A DNA stretch of 64,000 nt from Cliona cf. orientalis (lineage: Eukaryota > Porifera > Demospongiae > Clionaida > Clionaidae): the NCBI GenBank assembly GCA_963930775.1, contig OZ005700.1, positions 7,574,609-7,638,608 of the forward strand. Direction: 5' to 3'. The translations under genes and the position numbers were made by a program. Under the pieces are notes generated by a model. The model was not told where the DNA came from and did not search any database. It worked only from the letters and a program-made list of their open reading frames with translations. How positions within the stretch are numbered: the first letter of the stretch is position 1; each line of letters begins with the position of its first letter. This document shows positions 1-63,990 of the stretch, piece after piece.

Positions 1-314
1 ACGCTCTCTCAGGTTTTGGAAGTACTAGAGCAAGAAAAGTACAATACAGAAAATAAAAAAAATTACATTTAGCACTGCTATTTCAATAGTTAAGTGATGT
101 GGTCGTTTGCAAAATGGTTCATACACACTATGAGTTGAAAATTGCATAACTATCCAGAGAGAGTGTTGGGATTGTATCACACCTTATCCCTTCTAGCTGT
201 CAATATTAAATTTTAGGAAAATAGTGGCCTTTCTAATGAAGGCCTTCACGGTGATCAAAAGGTTGGAAATATCTGGAAACAAGGCTATACTACTAATTTT
301 ATCTATAATTATAC

Positions 315-11708
<11,394 letters not shown>

Positions 11709-12165
11709 ACTAGAAAACGCTGCTTCCTGTGGAGAATGCAACTCTTTAAAGTGCAAAGGGGCATTGAAAACTGGTTGGGTGCTACCACCACTGAACTGCA
11801 CAGATGGACGAGCTGCGAGAATTGGGCGAGCAAGAATTGGAGAAAATTTAACTTTTTCTTTTCGTTCGGATAAATAGAACACACCACCAACCAAAGGCGG
11901 TCACCGTTTCAATATTTCGATTTCGAATAATAAGAAACAAACACCTTACCGACCTTGGATGTTAAACATAATATCTCCCATAACTTGACCACCTTCACTC
12001 TTTCATCTTTTAAAAAGTGAGTGAATACGATTCAAGAATTTTCCTACTGTGTAGCTCATATAGAACTGTTGATCGGTGCTATATCCTGCTAGCTTGTTGA
12101 CGATCATTACCAATTCTAATTCGCTTTCTCAGGTACCTTGTGCACTTCACACAGAACTCGAAATT
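11709..12165. promoter_or_regulatory. Divergent promoter region between XPO7 and NUP58
   Basis: The two start codons point away from each other and are 457 bp apart, so this interval must hold both 5' UTRs and probably both promoters. No clear TATA box is visible for either gene. A CCAAT word lies near 12110. Transcription start sites cannot be placed from sequence alone, and either 5' UTR could contain a further non-coding exon. Confidence 0.7.
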
Positions 12166-15100
12166 ATGCAGCAGCAACAGCAGCAGCCTGGCCTAATATT
12201 AGGTACAGCCATAATCATATCGGTCTATATGCAAAAAATTTACTGAAATATTGCATGTACAATGTATCTCCTGACGGACAGGTGGAGGGTTGAAGCTAGG
12301 AGGCTTGGGACAGCAAGCTATGGGAGGAGGTGGACCTCAACTCCAACAGGGTCTTGGAGGAGGAGGAGGGTTGCAGCTAGGACAACAAGCTGGAGGATTC
12401 CAGCTTGGGCAACTAGGACAACAGACTCCTCAAACTGGTGGTGGGCTTCAATTAGGACAAAAGCCAACGCTCGGTGTTGGTGGACTGCAGCTAGGAGGAG
12501 GAGGAGGAGGAGGGACTGCTCAACCTACCGGTGGTGGGCTTCAAATAGGGTTGAATCAAGGGCTGCAAATTGGACAGGCAAAGCCTCAAGTAGGGCAGCT
12601 ACAATTGGGACAATCACCGGCCGGCATGCAATCTCAGTTAGGACAAACAATCACTCAAGCTGGTTTAGCTGGTGGGCGTCAATTGGGAGGTCTGGGACAG
12701 ACATCGCAAGCTCAGCAAACTGGTGTCCAATTGGGTGGACTTCAACTAGGACAGACATCTCAAGCTCCTGGACTTCAGTTAGGACAAATCGCTCAAACTG
12801 GTGGAGGAGTTCAGCTAGGGCAAACGTCCCAGGCTGGTGGCCTCGGTGGATTGAAATTGGGACAGACCTCACAGACTGGTGGGCTTCAATTAGGACAAAC
12901 CTCTCAAGCTACTGGTCTGCAATTAGGACAAACGTCTCAAGCTACTGGGCTACAACTGGGGCAACAGACAAGTCAAGCCACTGGTGGGCTCCAATTGGGA
13001 CAGCTAAAACTAGGTACGTGTACATGTACAGATGATTTGTTTTAGCGTGCATGCGTTAGTGCATAGAGATACATGTATGCTGGAGTTGACTAACTTCATA
13101 GAAACGTCTTTCAGAGATTCTCTCAGACAAAATAATAATTTATAAATTCAGAGTCTATAGAGCATGTTCAAACAAGACTTGTATCTGCAATTTCATATTC
13201 ATTGTTTGTATTGCCTATTCAGGTGCTTCCACTGCTAGCACTGCTGCTACAGGCACCACTGGCCTTGCTGGACTTCAACCAGGAAGCCTCTCTCTCACTC
13301 AGAGAGACAGTGCGACAGTAAAGCCTATCAGCACAACCACAGCGGGTGGTCTTGGAGGAACTGGTCTGCAACAGGGAGGTCTGAGCCTACAGAGCTCCCA
13401 AGCTTCAACTGGACTAAAACTGCCCAATTTAACAGCTGCCTCCTCTAATGCCACTGCAGCTACTAGTGGTGGTACTGGGCTAGGTGGACTAGGGGGGCTG
13501 AAACAGACTACTACCACTTCGACGACAGCTGCTGCTCCAACTCTTGGGCTTGGCCTGGGTCGATCTCTGGCCTCTGCATCAACATCAGCAGCGACGGTTG
13601 CTGCATCTGCTACCTCCAAGGCTCAAACGACCTTGAAGACAGAGTTCAAAGGTCTTGGTGGTGTGGGGACGGCGGAGACGACTAAGAAAGGAGCTGGAAG
13701 GGATGGGTTAGTCCTCATGAACGTGCTCATACGATAGCGATGAAATTTTCTATGTGCATGTATATACATGTACATGTACATGTAGGTCCTCGATTCTGTC
13801 AGAGCCAGTGCCAGATATCCTTGTGCAGCTGATCACTGGTTTTGAGACATTTCTCAAGAACCAGAAGGCGGAGAGTGATCTGATCAGCAAATATTCCGAC
13901 ACGAGCATGAAAAAAGTGCTACAGGACACTACCACTCAATCACAGGTACAGCTATCATAACACTTTTTTGCAAGTGTATTAATTTTAAAAACAATTTTTT
14001 TACTCTCTGTCTATCTGGCTATCGTTTGGTTGTGCAGGTGTTGGCTGTGGTGTCCTCTCAAGTGCAGAAAGACGCCCAAACTGTGAGCTTTCTTGCTCAA
14101 GAAACAGCCGAGGTTCGTCTATCCATCGCATGGCTGCAGTGTGTGTCGAGTTTTATGTGAGTATCATTATAGGAGTTAAGGAATGCTGAGGTGGCACAGA
14201 GAACTCGTGAGCTCCCTGCCTGGTTACAGAAAGAGAACACTGCTCCTGATGTGTACGTTATTATTATGCTTGTAACCTTGATTACCCTTTACCTAGTATT
14301 ATGTGTGTGAACAGGTACTTTCAGAATCTGGTAGCATCGTTTGAGGCAAAGATGGAGCTGTATCGGAGACAGATTGAGGAGCTAGAATGTCACTTGTCTG
14401 CTATCTCTGAGACTGCCATGTCACCACAGAGTAGGTTTACGTGGCCATTGACAAAATATCACTTTCATCTCTCTCTTGCACTGCCATCCCCCCACTCTCT
14501 CCCTCTCCCTCTCTCTCCTTCCCTTTCTCTCTCATCCTCTCCAGACATCATAGAGATACTACAACTGCAGTATAAACCCTTCCTTTTGCTAGCTGCTCAG
14601 CTCCAAGTGGTTCATGAGCAAGTCCAGGTACAGCTAATCGTATGCACTCTTCAAACCATCTAAATAGTCAATCTAAACTGATGATCTGCTGCTGTTTTAG
14701 AATCTCAAGGAGCAGTACCTGAGCTACAGAAAAGTGTTCCTCCAAGACTCTACGGATGTATTTGAAGAGAAGAGAAAGAAAGTGAAACCTGGTATGGAAA
14801 GTTTAAATATTTCTAGTGGTGTCCCATAAATAGAGAAGTTTACAATGGCCGCTCAATATTAATGTTACTCCAGGAAATGGGGGCGGAGACCAGGTTCAAA
14901 TTGGCCCCTCCCCTTTCACATCGGTGATGGGCCAAGCATCAGTCGGACTTGCCAATGGTGAGCACAATCAGAAATATTTTATCAACACAATCACAATATT
15001 TATGCGAAGTTTATAGTTAAATATTATGGTATTATCATAAATAATGTGAAGTGCATGCATGAAACTTACAATAAAAAATCTATTTATGAGTTGAAATGTG

Positions 15101-16732
15101 TATAAGTAACATTCATCAGGTTTTGGACCCTTGGGTACAGTATAGCACCAATGGCCAGTGCAGCTGTGGCCATTAGTGTATTGAGCACTATCAGAATGAA
15201 CAGCACGGTGAAGACCACACACTTCACTGAACACTTTCTCTGTCGGTCTCTATCCCTTATCTTCTCTTCGAGAGTTTCTTTGATTTTACTTCTCACCTCT
15301 TGTGAAGCTAGCTTTGACAGAGGCCTAACTCTAGTCACCTCACCACCCCCCTCGATGTAGTGATACTGGTGCTGCTCTTTCTTCTCTTCCTCTTTCTCTA
15401 CCGGCTCGCTTGGAGCTGCAGCTGCTGGTGGTGGTGGTGGTGCTTTGATTCCTCTCGTGTCAGTGTTCTTGACGTAGTGATACTGTAAGGGGGCCTGATC
15501 TTTCTTGTCTTCTGGTTGATCGGTCGATTGTGGCACTTTTGGGACGTCCAGCTCATAGATGTGTGGTGGCTCTTTATCTCTCGTTTCTTTCGTCAGCTCC
15601 ATGTACTCTGGTTCTTTCCTTGTAGTAGCCATCTTGATCGAGTATTTTACTACAGTACTGTTTGCAATTGGCCTAGTATAAGCAAGCCCTTCCTTGTATA
15701 TATGTATTGGAGAACTGATTCCTGCTGTTGGGGTCAATTTGTGATGTCGTTTGTGACAGGCAAAAGTTTTGAAAACAGACCAAGCCAACTTGTGTACGAA
15801 GGCTCAAAATACGTATTGTTGATTGCACGAGTACAGGTACATTTGTTGTACTGGTGTAGTGTATTATTATACTTATCTTCTTGGGAGGCAACGATAATAG
15901 TACGTGTAGTAATAACTCTCAATCCTAAAACTGCTTCACTTTTCCCTCTCGCCCACCCCCCTCCCCCCACCCACACACACGCACACACACACAACATTGC
16001 AGGTGGTCTCCAAGGTGCAGCTGCAGCCACAGCCGCTGCTATGGGGGGCCAAAGGTTAGGAGGGCTCGGACAAACAGGTCTCGGGGGACTCGGTGCACAA
16101 CAGCAGCAGCAGCAGCTGGGAATAGGTTAGGATCTTGATAGTAAATTCAAATGTGTGTATGGTCAGTCATCTTTTTGGGAATCTGTTTTAATATTCATTG
16201 ACACTTTTGAGCCAAAGTGCAAATTGAATAATAAATGATAGTGCTACTACTATTGATCAGACTCAGTTTAGTGTTTCAAGTCGGCTGTTTTGTGCTACTT
16301 GCATTGAAGGCACACTATTTGAGTGTTTGCACATACAACAGTGACACATGTATACTGATTGAGCCCGATGACCATTGTGTTTTTATCCCTCTAGGACTTG
16401 GTGGTCTGACAACTGGTGGCTTGGGTGGTCTAGGAGGAGTAGGCGGGGCACTAGGGGGTGGAGCCAAAACTGGGCTGTCGCTAGGAGGATTAGGTCAGAG
16501 TACACTTGGAGGAGGTGGAGCTACGGGGATTGGTGGACTGGGCTCCAGCATCAGTCAGCCAAGTTTGGGCAGTATGCCGGCCACCATGCCAGTGACCAAG
16601 CCAGTCCTACCCCAGCAGCAGCAACAGCAGCAACAACAGGGGACTCAGTTACAGGGGCAGCAGCAGCAAGCACAGCAGCAGCAGCCATTTGTACTAGGAA
16701 AACCACCAGCAGGCAGAAAGAGGAATGCTTAG
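12166..16732 (+). CDS. NUP58: Nucleoporin p58/p45 with LG rather than FG repeats
   Basis: Component of the central-channel Nup62-Nup54-Nup58 complex of the nuclear pore. Exons: 12166-12202, 12282-13013, 13223-13706, 13786-13945, 14038-14112, 14173-14252, 14315-14430, 14545-14627, 14701-14791, 14874-14957, 16003-16125, 16395-16732; 801 codons including TAG, all phases consistent. Residues 1-417 are low complexity: Gln/Gly-rich GLQLGQTSQAT-type repeats (about 13-256), then an Ala/Thr/Ser/Gly-rich stretch. Residues ~418-619 are the conserved helical domain (FETFLKNQKAESDLIS, ELRNAEVAQRTRELP, YRRQIEELECHLSA, LLLAAQLQVVHEQVQNLKEQY), which align with human NUP58. The C-terminus is again repeat-rich and ends in KPPAGRKRNA, like human KPPAGNKRGKR. 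No FG dipeptide occurs anywhere, although the family is classed as FG. Intron 10 contains an antisense gene. Transcribed divergently from XPO7. Confidence 0.94.
12690..13013 (+). repeat. 33-nt coding minisatellite of NUP58 exon 2
   Basis: The 3' half of exon 2 is a tandem array encoding an 11-residue unit GLQLGQTSQAT/AGG. About eight copies lie between 12690 and the exon end and differ mainly at synonymous sites, with looser copies upstream. It is in frame and has no stop, so repeat number can vary without breaking the protein. Confidence 0.85.
15084..15632 (-). CDS. Intronless single-pass membrane protein nested antisense in NUP58 intron 10
   Basis: No family recognised. From the ATG at 15632 it encodes 182 aa. 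An in-frame upstream Met at 15788 would give 234 aa, but the added stretch looks like untranslated DNA and a TATA-like word (ATATATAC) lies on the minus strand near 15697-15705, so I prefer the shorter form. The first ~140 residues are hydrophilic and charged, with tyrosine motifs EYMEL, HIYELDV, QYHYVK and QYHYIE; the QYHY unit occurs twice, on either side of a Pro/Ala run. A basic stretch (DRDRQRKCSVKC) precedes a ~28-residue hydrophobic segment (FTVLFILIVLNTLMATAALA), then a short tail with an NVT glycosylation site. With no signal peptide, a type II topology (N-terminus inside) is likely. The good codon structure and motif layout argue against a chance reading frame. Confidence 0.72.
   Translation of the reverse strand: MATTRKEPEYMELTKETRDKEPPHIYELDVPKVPQSTDQPEDKKDQAPLQYHYVKNTDTRGIKAPPPPPAAAAPSEPVEKEEEKKEQHQYHYIEGGGEVTRVRPLSKLASQEVRSKIKETLEEKIRDRDRQRKCSVKCVVFTVLFILIVLNTLMATAALAIGAILYPRVQNLMNVTYTHFNS
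15697..15705 (-). promoter_or_regulatory. TATA-like box of the nested antisense gene
   Basis: On the minus strand, ATATATAC with a CCAAT just upstream lies about 65-75 bp before the preferred ATG at 15632. This spacing fits a short 5' UTR. It supports the nested frame being transcribed from its own promoter. Confidence 0.4.
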
Positions 16733-16866
16733 CCTTAGCTTTTTGGCAATTTATTTTGTATTGTGTTACATTATTCACACAATTTCCTGTTGCAACGGAA
16801 GTTTGGTAATAATAATTATTATTATGCAGGCACATCGCGTATCGCTGATTCAGCATTTTGTGACGC

Positions 16867-58128
<41,262 letters not shown>

Positions 58129-61002
58129 TCTAAGAATGATAAGATTTAATGCTAAAAATTTTTGCACTATAAAAGTTATAGTTTTGTGCACTTTTTTCTC
58201 TCTTTCCCTGTGTACATACATGCATAATAATATGCGAGCAATGATTATATCTATATACCGTAAGAATTGCAATGTCATTCATAGCCTCAGCTTGTGGTCA
58301 GCAGTGTGTATGGTGCGCTTTGCCCAAACAGTGGCCTTTGTTTAGTCTTTCTTGATCGTGTTATTCGTACACTCTCTCACACACCACTGAGACACTCTTA
58401 GCTGGCTGGCCAGCCATCCGGGATGTTGTGGGTATCTAATAAGAATGCGTTAATTAAGAGAACAACGGTGCCTGCGTGTGGACACATCCGGTACTGATTT
58501 TTTTTTTATTTTTAAATTAGACCTGCACACATGTAGTACACATCCCACCTCCCCCCCCCCCCCCCCCCCCCCCTCTCTCTCTCAGCAATTTACTGCTAGC
58601 CTGTCTTTAGGCCCAACTCAATAAGCAATATTATCAACTAATTAATATGTTATTATAATAATATGGCCTTGATTGCAAATTCTTCCCAGTATTTATCGTC
58701 AGGGAGTGCCTGGTTTGTTTGTGTTGGGACGGACATAATTGAAATTATAAGTATTTAAGGTTTGTTACTTGTCTTTGGGCTACAGTGATTCGGTTATTGT
58801 AAATTGATGTGACCTTAACTTATCTTCATGTTCTTCCCAATTATTTTTCAGTATGTTTATTAATTTTAATAGTTGCAGTTGTATATAGTTTGTCTTTGGG
58901 GGAAATATGGACACAGTGACAATGTGGCCTTGATCAACTTCAAATCCTTCCCAGGATTAATTAATCCAGCGCCTAGAGAGTACCTATCGGTATATAGGGA
59001 GATCAGCAATGTGTGGGTTATGCAATGCCAGTGCTTGTATGTAGACTACTGACTTGAGAGGTGAAGCCCTGGACCGGGTACTGTATGTGAGTGCGTTGGT
59101 GCAGGGTACATGTTCCCATGCATGCTAGACATTGCTGGGTAATTGGAGCACCTTGTTTCCTGCACTTAGCTCCATAGTCAGCTGTACAAGAGTGCTAAGT
59201 ATTGATCCTTTATAATTAGTCACCGATTTCTTTTTAATCATCCTCAGCAGGCTAATTATAGAATTGGAGTGCTAATATTGAAGCGTTCTTCCTAAAAATA
59301 ATCACAAATTAATCATTCTTGGCTGCATGGTCAAAGTGGTGTGATAATGGTTATGTGTGCAGTGGCTTCAAGCTAGCTATAATAATATAATACCTTGTGG
59401 GTGGCAATAGCAGTATTAATGTACACTTGGCACAGTTCTGGTGACCACAGCATACCACACACTTACTCAAGCATTATAATTAAATCATAGTTGTTAGTTT
59501 GGCACCCATGCAAGAAATCTGTCCTGGATTGATACCCCAGCACAACCTGTACAGGTATAGTAGTATATATGTACAGCACAGCAATTATTATATGCATGAC
59601 AGTGTGTGTACCATGCAGCAACACACACACATGAGGTACACCCGTATACCAGCAGTCCATGTGCAGCTTTCCTGTCTAGTTAATTGTTGGTAAACTTAAA
59701 CTTTTAAGGAGCCAAGCCTTTGGAGTGTGTGCCCTTTCCCAGCAGCTGCGAGCTGCATGCTGTATACATCTACACTGGCACTATGTCATACTTACAGGTG
59801 TTTGGTTTGCCCTGAATGTTGGGGAGTACCTGCAAGACAGGGATCACCTTACAAGAAGTGATGGTGTTAGCAGTTGTGTGGAGGTAGCACATCTCACTAT
59901 ATTATACGCTGCACCATGTGCACCTTGGACCGAGGAGTCCAAGGGGATTGATTCATTAATTTTATGTTATGCATTCATTCGGCCATCGATTAGCTTGTCA
60001 GTTTACTCTTCACAACTCAAAACAGTAGGATAATGATATCCTTTGGCATGCACATCTTGAAGAGGGAGAGAGAGATAGAGAAGTAAAGAATTAACCACTT
60101 AGCTGCTGCAAAGTTTTCTGGTCAAGATCAAGTTATCAATTCCTGTGGTGCCTGCTTGAAGGGTGGATCGATCGAGGCACTACCTGTCCATGGCCAGTAC
60201 CTACAATAGGTTGGAGTGATGGCCATACAGAGCTCCAGGAACACAAGCAAGATCAGAATACGCTCAGCTGAGATATATGTATAGTGGCTAGTAGGTTGCA
60301 GTGATAGCCATATACATAGAGCCCCAGTCAGGAACACAGCTCAAGATGGACAGTTCACACTGCTGCATCCCATGAATTAAACAACAGTAAGTGCCCTAAA
60401 TAGAAGTACAGTGAGGTACATTCAAGTAACACTAATACAGGACAAGGTACGACATTGTGTCAGTGCTAATGGCCCAAGGGTGAATGGTGCAATGGTGTAC
60501 TGCATAGTATTGCTCTCACTACATACAATTCACTTGAAATAGATTCTACCTGAAAACAGTTTGATATTTTTTTAACCATTGATCAGTGGGTTGATCACAG
60601 TGGGTTAACATAAAATAACATGCGTCAATAGTTGTTAAGATGATTCTGATTCATGTGATTGATGATAAGAAATGTGTTAATATTATGTGAAATGTGATTC
60701 AACCAGTTCAAGTTATATTTGAGTCTGAAAGAGTGAGTTTTTGGAGTTGAATTTGTCTAGCAGATGAGTACATGAGCCAAGAGATATTATGAAAAATGAA
60801 ACAATAATACTTTAGAAACACAACAAGCTTGACCATTCAAAAAGAGATACTGGCCAAGCATCGATGCAACTGTTACACCAAACAGCAAAAAAGTATAATA
60901 CGCAAAAAAATATTATAAACACATACGCACACACACACTCACACAAAATGAGCAACACACTCAATAGGTGCTGGGAGGACAATGTGACCATGGATAACTT
61001 AA
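58129..61002. other. Intergenic region between convergent TGS1 and the SRCR gene
   Basis: No coding exon supported. It holds a poly-C/CT run near 58551-58580, a loose threefold repeat built on a TGGCCTTGA...TTCTTCCCA theme (58.66-58.97 kb), and a short direct repeat (60.2-60.35 kb). Both neighbouring genes end toward it, so both 3' UTRs lie here. Confidence 0.7.
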
Positions 61003-63026
61003 TTAGACTAATGTATTTGTCACTTCAGCAGCAGTGGCAGCAGCTGCTACATTAGGAGGCTGAAGCGAAGTAGGACTGAAGTTATTCACAACTCTCTGTC
61101 CGCTGTAGTTCACACGCACTTCACCATTTGAACCGCTGGATTGCATTCTCTGCCGTTGCTGGGGCGGTGACCTGTTGTTGAGTGTCGTGGACTGAGACTG
61201 CGACCTCTGCCTCGTATCGTGGCGAGAGGGAGGGGTCAGTTGGGCACGAACGGACGGCTCTAGAGTCGCATAAAAGTGTTGTTGATCACCACCCTCGGCA
61301 GCCACCATCATGTCCCCCGGGCCCGGGCCAGCTGCCCCTGCTCGTTGCCGCTGGCGACGAGGTGACGAGTGACAGTGTGGTTGGCGACGATTGTCCAAGA
61401 TTTGTTGATTGCAGACGGCGTCGGTCGATACCTGTGAATCAATGTCAGAATTAGCAGTAGTGGCAATGCCACTTGCAGCTGCTGCTACCACTGTGGGAGC
61501 ACCCTGATCCAACACGTGGTAGTAGTTCTCCATCTGGGCGTTCATTGGATTTCTAATTGAAGAAAGTTCCTCTTTACTGGTTGAGGACTGAGAGGAGGAA
61601 TGATGCTGCTTCGGTGACCCATGAGGACTCGGGTATTTGATGCTAGCGTCCGATCTCGGGCTGGCTAGATCAGTTTCGCTGATATTTCCAGATGCCAGTG
61701 CTAGTGCAGTCCTGTTCACTGCATGGGTGAGCATGTATCCAGGAGAGCCACTACTAGACGGTCCCGTTGTCCTAGGGAGTGACATGGTGCGATCAAGTTT
61801 CTGATACAGCTCAGAAGGCGATACATCTTTCATTCCTACTGGCAGCGTTTTGGAGTTACCGGGGCCTAGACCAAGGTGTGGAGGGATTTGGGTGTATATT
61901 GCATCAGGATCAAGTGCAGAGTAGGTGTGATTGTCCATGTCTTCGTTGCTGTCCGATGCCGATACTTCACTCAAATCTCGTGACTTGTTCTTTACTGTGT
62001 CATAGACTGGTACTTGGTGCTGCACCACGGTGCTGTTGTTCAGTTCAGAGTATGTGCCAGTTTCTAAGTCTTTGTATCTTTCCGTTTGATTATTGTGCAC
62101 TTTCACAGGAGAATCTGGCGACACTTGGTCGTTGAAATTCTGCTTTCTGTGGCTGGATCTTTTGCACACCAACACAACAACTATCGGCAAAGCTACGAAA
62201 ATTAATAGCAGAAGAATCCCCACAGGAACAACAATTGCTGCGAGGATAGTGGTGCTAAATGGGCTTTGTTCACCAGATCTAGGTGCACCTACATTATTGG
62301 TGTCTGGATTTGATGAGTCTGTGGTGGAGTCTGTGCCAGTTGTAGTGTGGGGTGGAGATGCTACTGATGTGGCAGTGGGGAGTTGAGTAGTAGGAGAAGC
62401 AGAAGTAGGTTCAGCAGACACATTGTTGCACAATGGACCCGGGACAGGATCGTCCTCGAAACACGTCACGTATATTTTGGCGCTATTGCATTCTGAAAGA
62501 TGCACTACGTGACGACAATCGGATATGTTCGATTCTTTGCCGTTGCACTCGGGATAGTAACTAGCGGTAGACGATCCGACACCCTGACTGAGGTAACCAG
62601 CAGTTGCACCTGCAGTGCATGCATGTATAATAAAAATTATAGTCTAGTACTTCTCAACAAGTCGAAATAAATCATGCGCAAGCTTACGTATAGCAGAATG
62701 TCCAAGCCCACGACAAATGACTTGTGCGTCCTCCTGAGTGAAATTTCCATCACAAATCTCTTTCCATTGACCGTTTTCGCATACTTTAATGGTAGTAATG
62801 TTCTTTACTGCTCCACAGGTCTCATCGCGCCGACTTATTAGCGTTGATCCGTTTACTATTCCGTCCGGTGAGCAGTCTATGTGAAGAAAAAGTAAATAAT
62901 GGAAAAGAGCACTATGAACGATGATAACTTACTAGGGCTATTCGGATCGATTTTTTGCGCCTCCACTTCTACTTCAAATATCCAAGTACTTAATACCAGA
63001 ACAAGAAGGAACATTCTCCTAATCAT
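61003..63026 (-). CDS. Type I SRCR-domain receptor with tyrosine-rich cytoplasmic tail
   Basis: Three exons (62933-63026, 62688-62876, 61003-62609), 630 codons with stop, phases consistent. Residues 1-24 are a signal peptide (MIRRMFLLVLVLSTW...). One scavenger receptor cysteine-rich domain spans ~32-146, with VCENGQWKEICDG, QEDAQVICRGLGHSA, CNGKESNISDC and IYVTC in the expected order. A Ser/Thr/Pro-rich, mucin-like stalk follows (~158-212), then one transmembrane helix (~215-243, ILAAIVVPVGILLLLIFVAL) and a stop-transfer CKRSSHRK. The ~386-residue cytoplasmic tail holds eight YxxL/I/V motifs: YKDL, YSEL, YDTV, YSAL, YTQI, YQKL, YHVL, YATL. Function is unknown; SRCR proteins of animals are often cell-surface recognition or aggregation receptors, and the motif-dense tail suggests phosphotyrosine signalling. 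It is tail-to-tail with TGS1. Confidence 0.88.
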
Positions 63027-63114
63027 TCTGTACGTCTGTGTGGACCGATAGCCGAGTTGGTCGTGGTGGTGAGTGTTGGTCTCGCTCGCGATCGAAGAAT
63101 AATCGCAACTCAAG

Positions 63115-63138
63115 TTACTCAGCTTTACTACTAAGCAT
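63115..63138 (-). other. Short upstream ORF in the SRCR receptor 5' UTR
   Basis: Between the TATA-predicted start site and the main ATG there is an ATG at 63138 followed by seven codons and TAA. Its context (AGAAATG) is good (A at -3), so some ribosomes could initiate there. This is a possible brake on translation, not a proven one. Confidence 0.35.
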
Positions 63139-63183
63139 TTCTGAATACGCAACCCCCACGCACAAATGGATCGACAGCGTGGA

Positions 63184-63192
63184 CTTTTTATA
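63184..63192 (-). promoter_or_regulatory. TATA box of the SRCR receptor gene
   Basis: TATAAAAAG on the minus strand, 158 bp upstream of the start codon at 63026, predicts transcription start near 63160 and a ~130-nt 5' UTR. The reading frame is open upstream of 63026, but the signal peptide and this TATA box together support 63026 as the start. Confidence 0.6.
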
Positions 63193-63854
63193 GCGATATT
63201 ATGGTACACGCTTCCTGTACGAGAGGACCACAAATGAGCCAGCTGATTTTTGCCGCTAATTATTTTTGTACGGCCCGAGCAGACCCTGCTCGAGCGCTCC
63301 GAGCTGATCTGGGGGCGTGCGTGCGACGATCTTTACCTAACAATCGTGTCTCCTACATTGTATACTGAGTGCAGTCGGTGTGTTCAGGCATAGATCATAT
63401 AATAGACGTAGTCTATATGATCTATGGTTCAGGACCATGCCAGGAGCTTGATATAAGCTTATTCCTTAATTTTCATTTTAATACAGTCAAAGACTTTGAT
63501 AGCCCCACCAAGCATATGAGCAGGTATCCAGATTAAAGATTTTTCTTCAGCACTCTGTTTTCACAATCATGCAATTAATTAAGTTAATGTTTTTAATCCT
63601 ACATATATATATCAGAAACATGTTTTAATATGCAGCAGCAGATTTCATCAATTGCCGCGAACTAAGTACTTACTAACAATCTCTCTGGTAAAATATAGCC
63701 CAGCCCAAATCATTCAAAGCAACCATATGGCATAATCATATCATCCTTACTTCAGACGCATTGATATAATTTACTGAAGCGAGACTTGGAATAGTGGACA
63801 ACGATCCACTCAAATGAACCATGGTACATTGTGTGAAAATATATACTGACCCTT
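63193..63854. other. Upstream intergenic region of the SRCR gene
   Basis: AT-rich, without a supported exon. A short palindromic stretch at ~63390-63425 (AGATCATAT...ATATGATCTAT) could form a hairpin. Nothing else recognised. Confidence 0.5.
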
Positions 63855-63990
63855 TCTTGCTTATTCTTTTTATCGATGAATGGTGAATACGCATTTACCA
63901 GTGTGTGGTAGAGTGTATAATCATAATGGCCCCATTTGATGAATTTTTGGTGAATGAAAGTTGATACGTCATAGTGGTGCACACTCCCTC
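63855..63990 (-). CDS. Possible exon of an unidentified minus-strand gene at the window edge
   Basis: On the minus strand a stop-free stretch begins after an in-frame TGA at 63989-63991 and runs to a possible donor AAAGG|GTCAGT at 63855. It encodes VHHYDVSTFIHQKFIKWGHY then DYTLYHTLVNAYSPFIDKKN, with a protein-like mix of aromatic and charged residues. The W..YDY.LY...N pattern faintly recalls galactose 3-O-sulfotransferases, but only from memory. The acceptor is poor and the rest of the gene would lie right of the window. Low confidence. Confidence 0.28.

Larger units (their letters stand above)
14958..16002 (+). other. NUP58: NUP58 intron 10 (host of the nested antisense gene)
   Basis: GTGAGC donor and TTGCAG acceptor. 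It is the longest NUP58 intron; the others are under 300 bp. About half is occupied by the antisense membrane-protein frame and the rest shows only a CA/CCC-rich tract before the acceptor. Confidence 0.85.

Noticed and set aside
12262-13035. 257-aa plus-strand frame overlapping NUP58 exon 2
   Set aside because: It is the shifted-frame shadow of the GLQLG repeat; its Trp/Arg-rich product is unlike any protein and it has no acceptor-matched partners.
60206-60350. Direct repeat around TAGGTTG(G/C)AGTGAT(G/A)GCC
   Set aside because: Two diverged partial copies only; local duplication without further structure.
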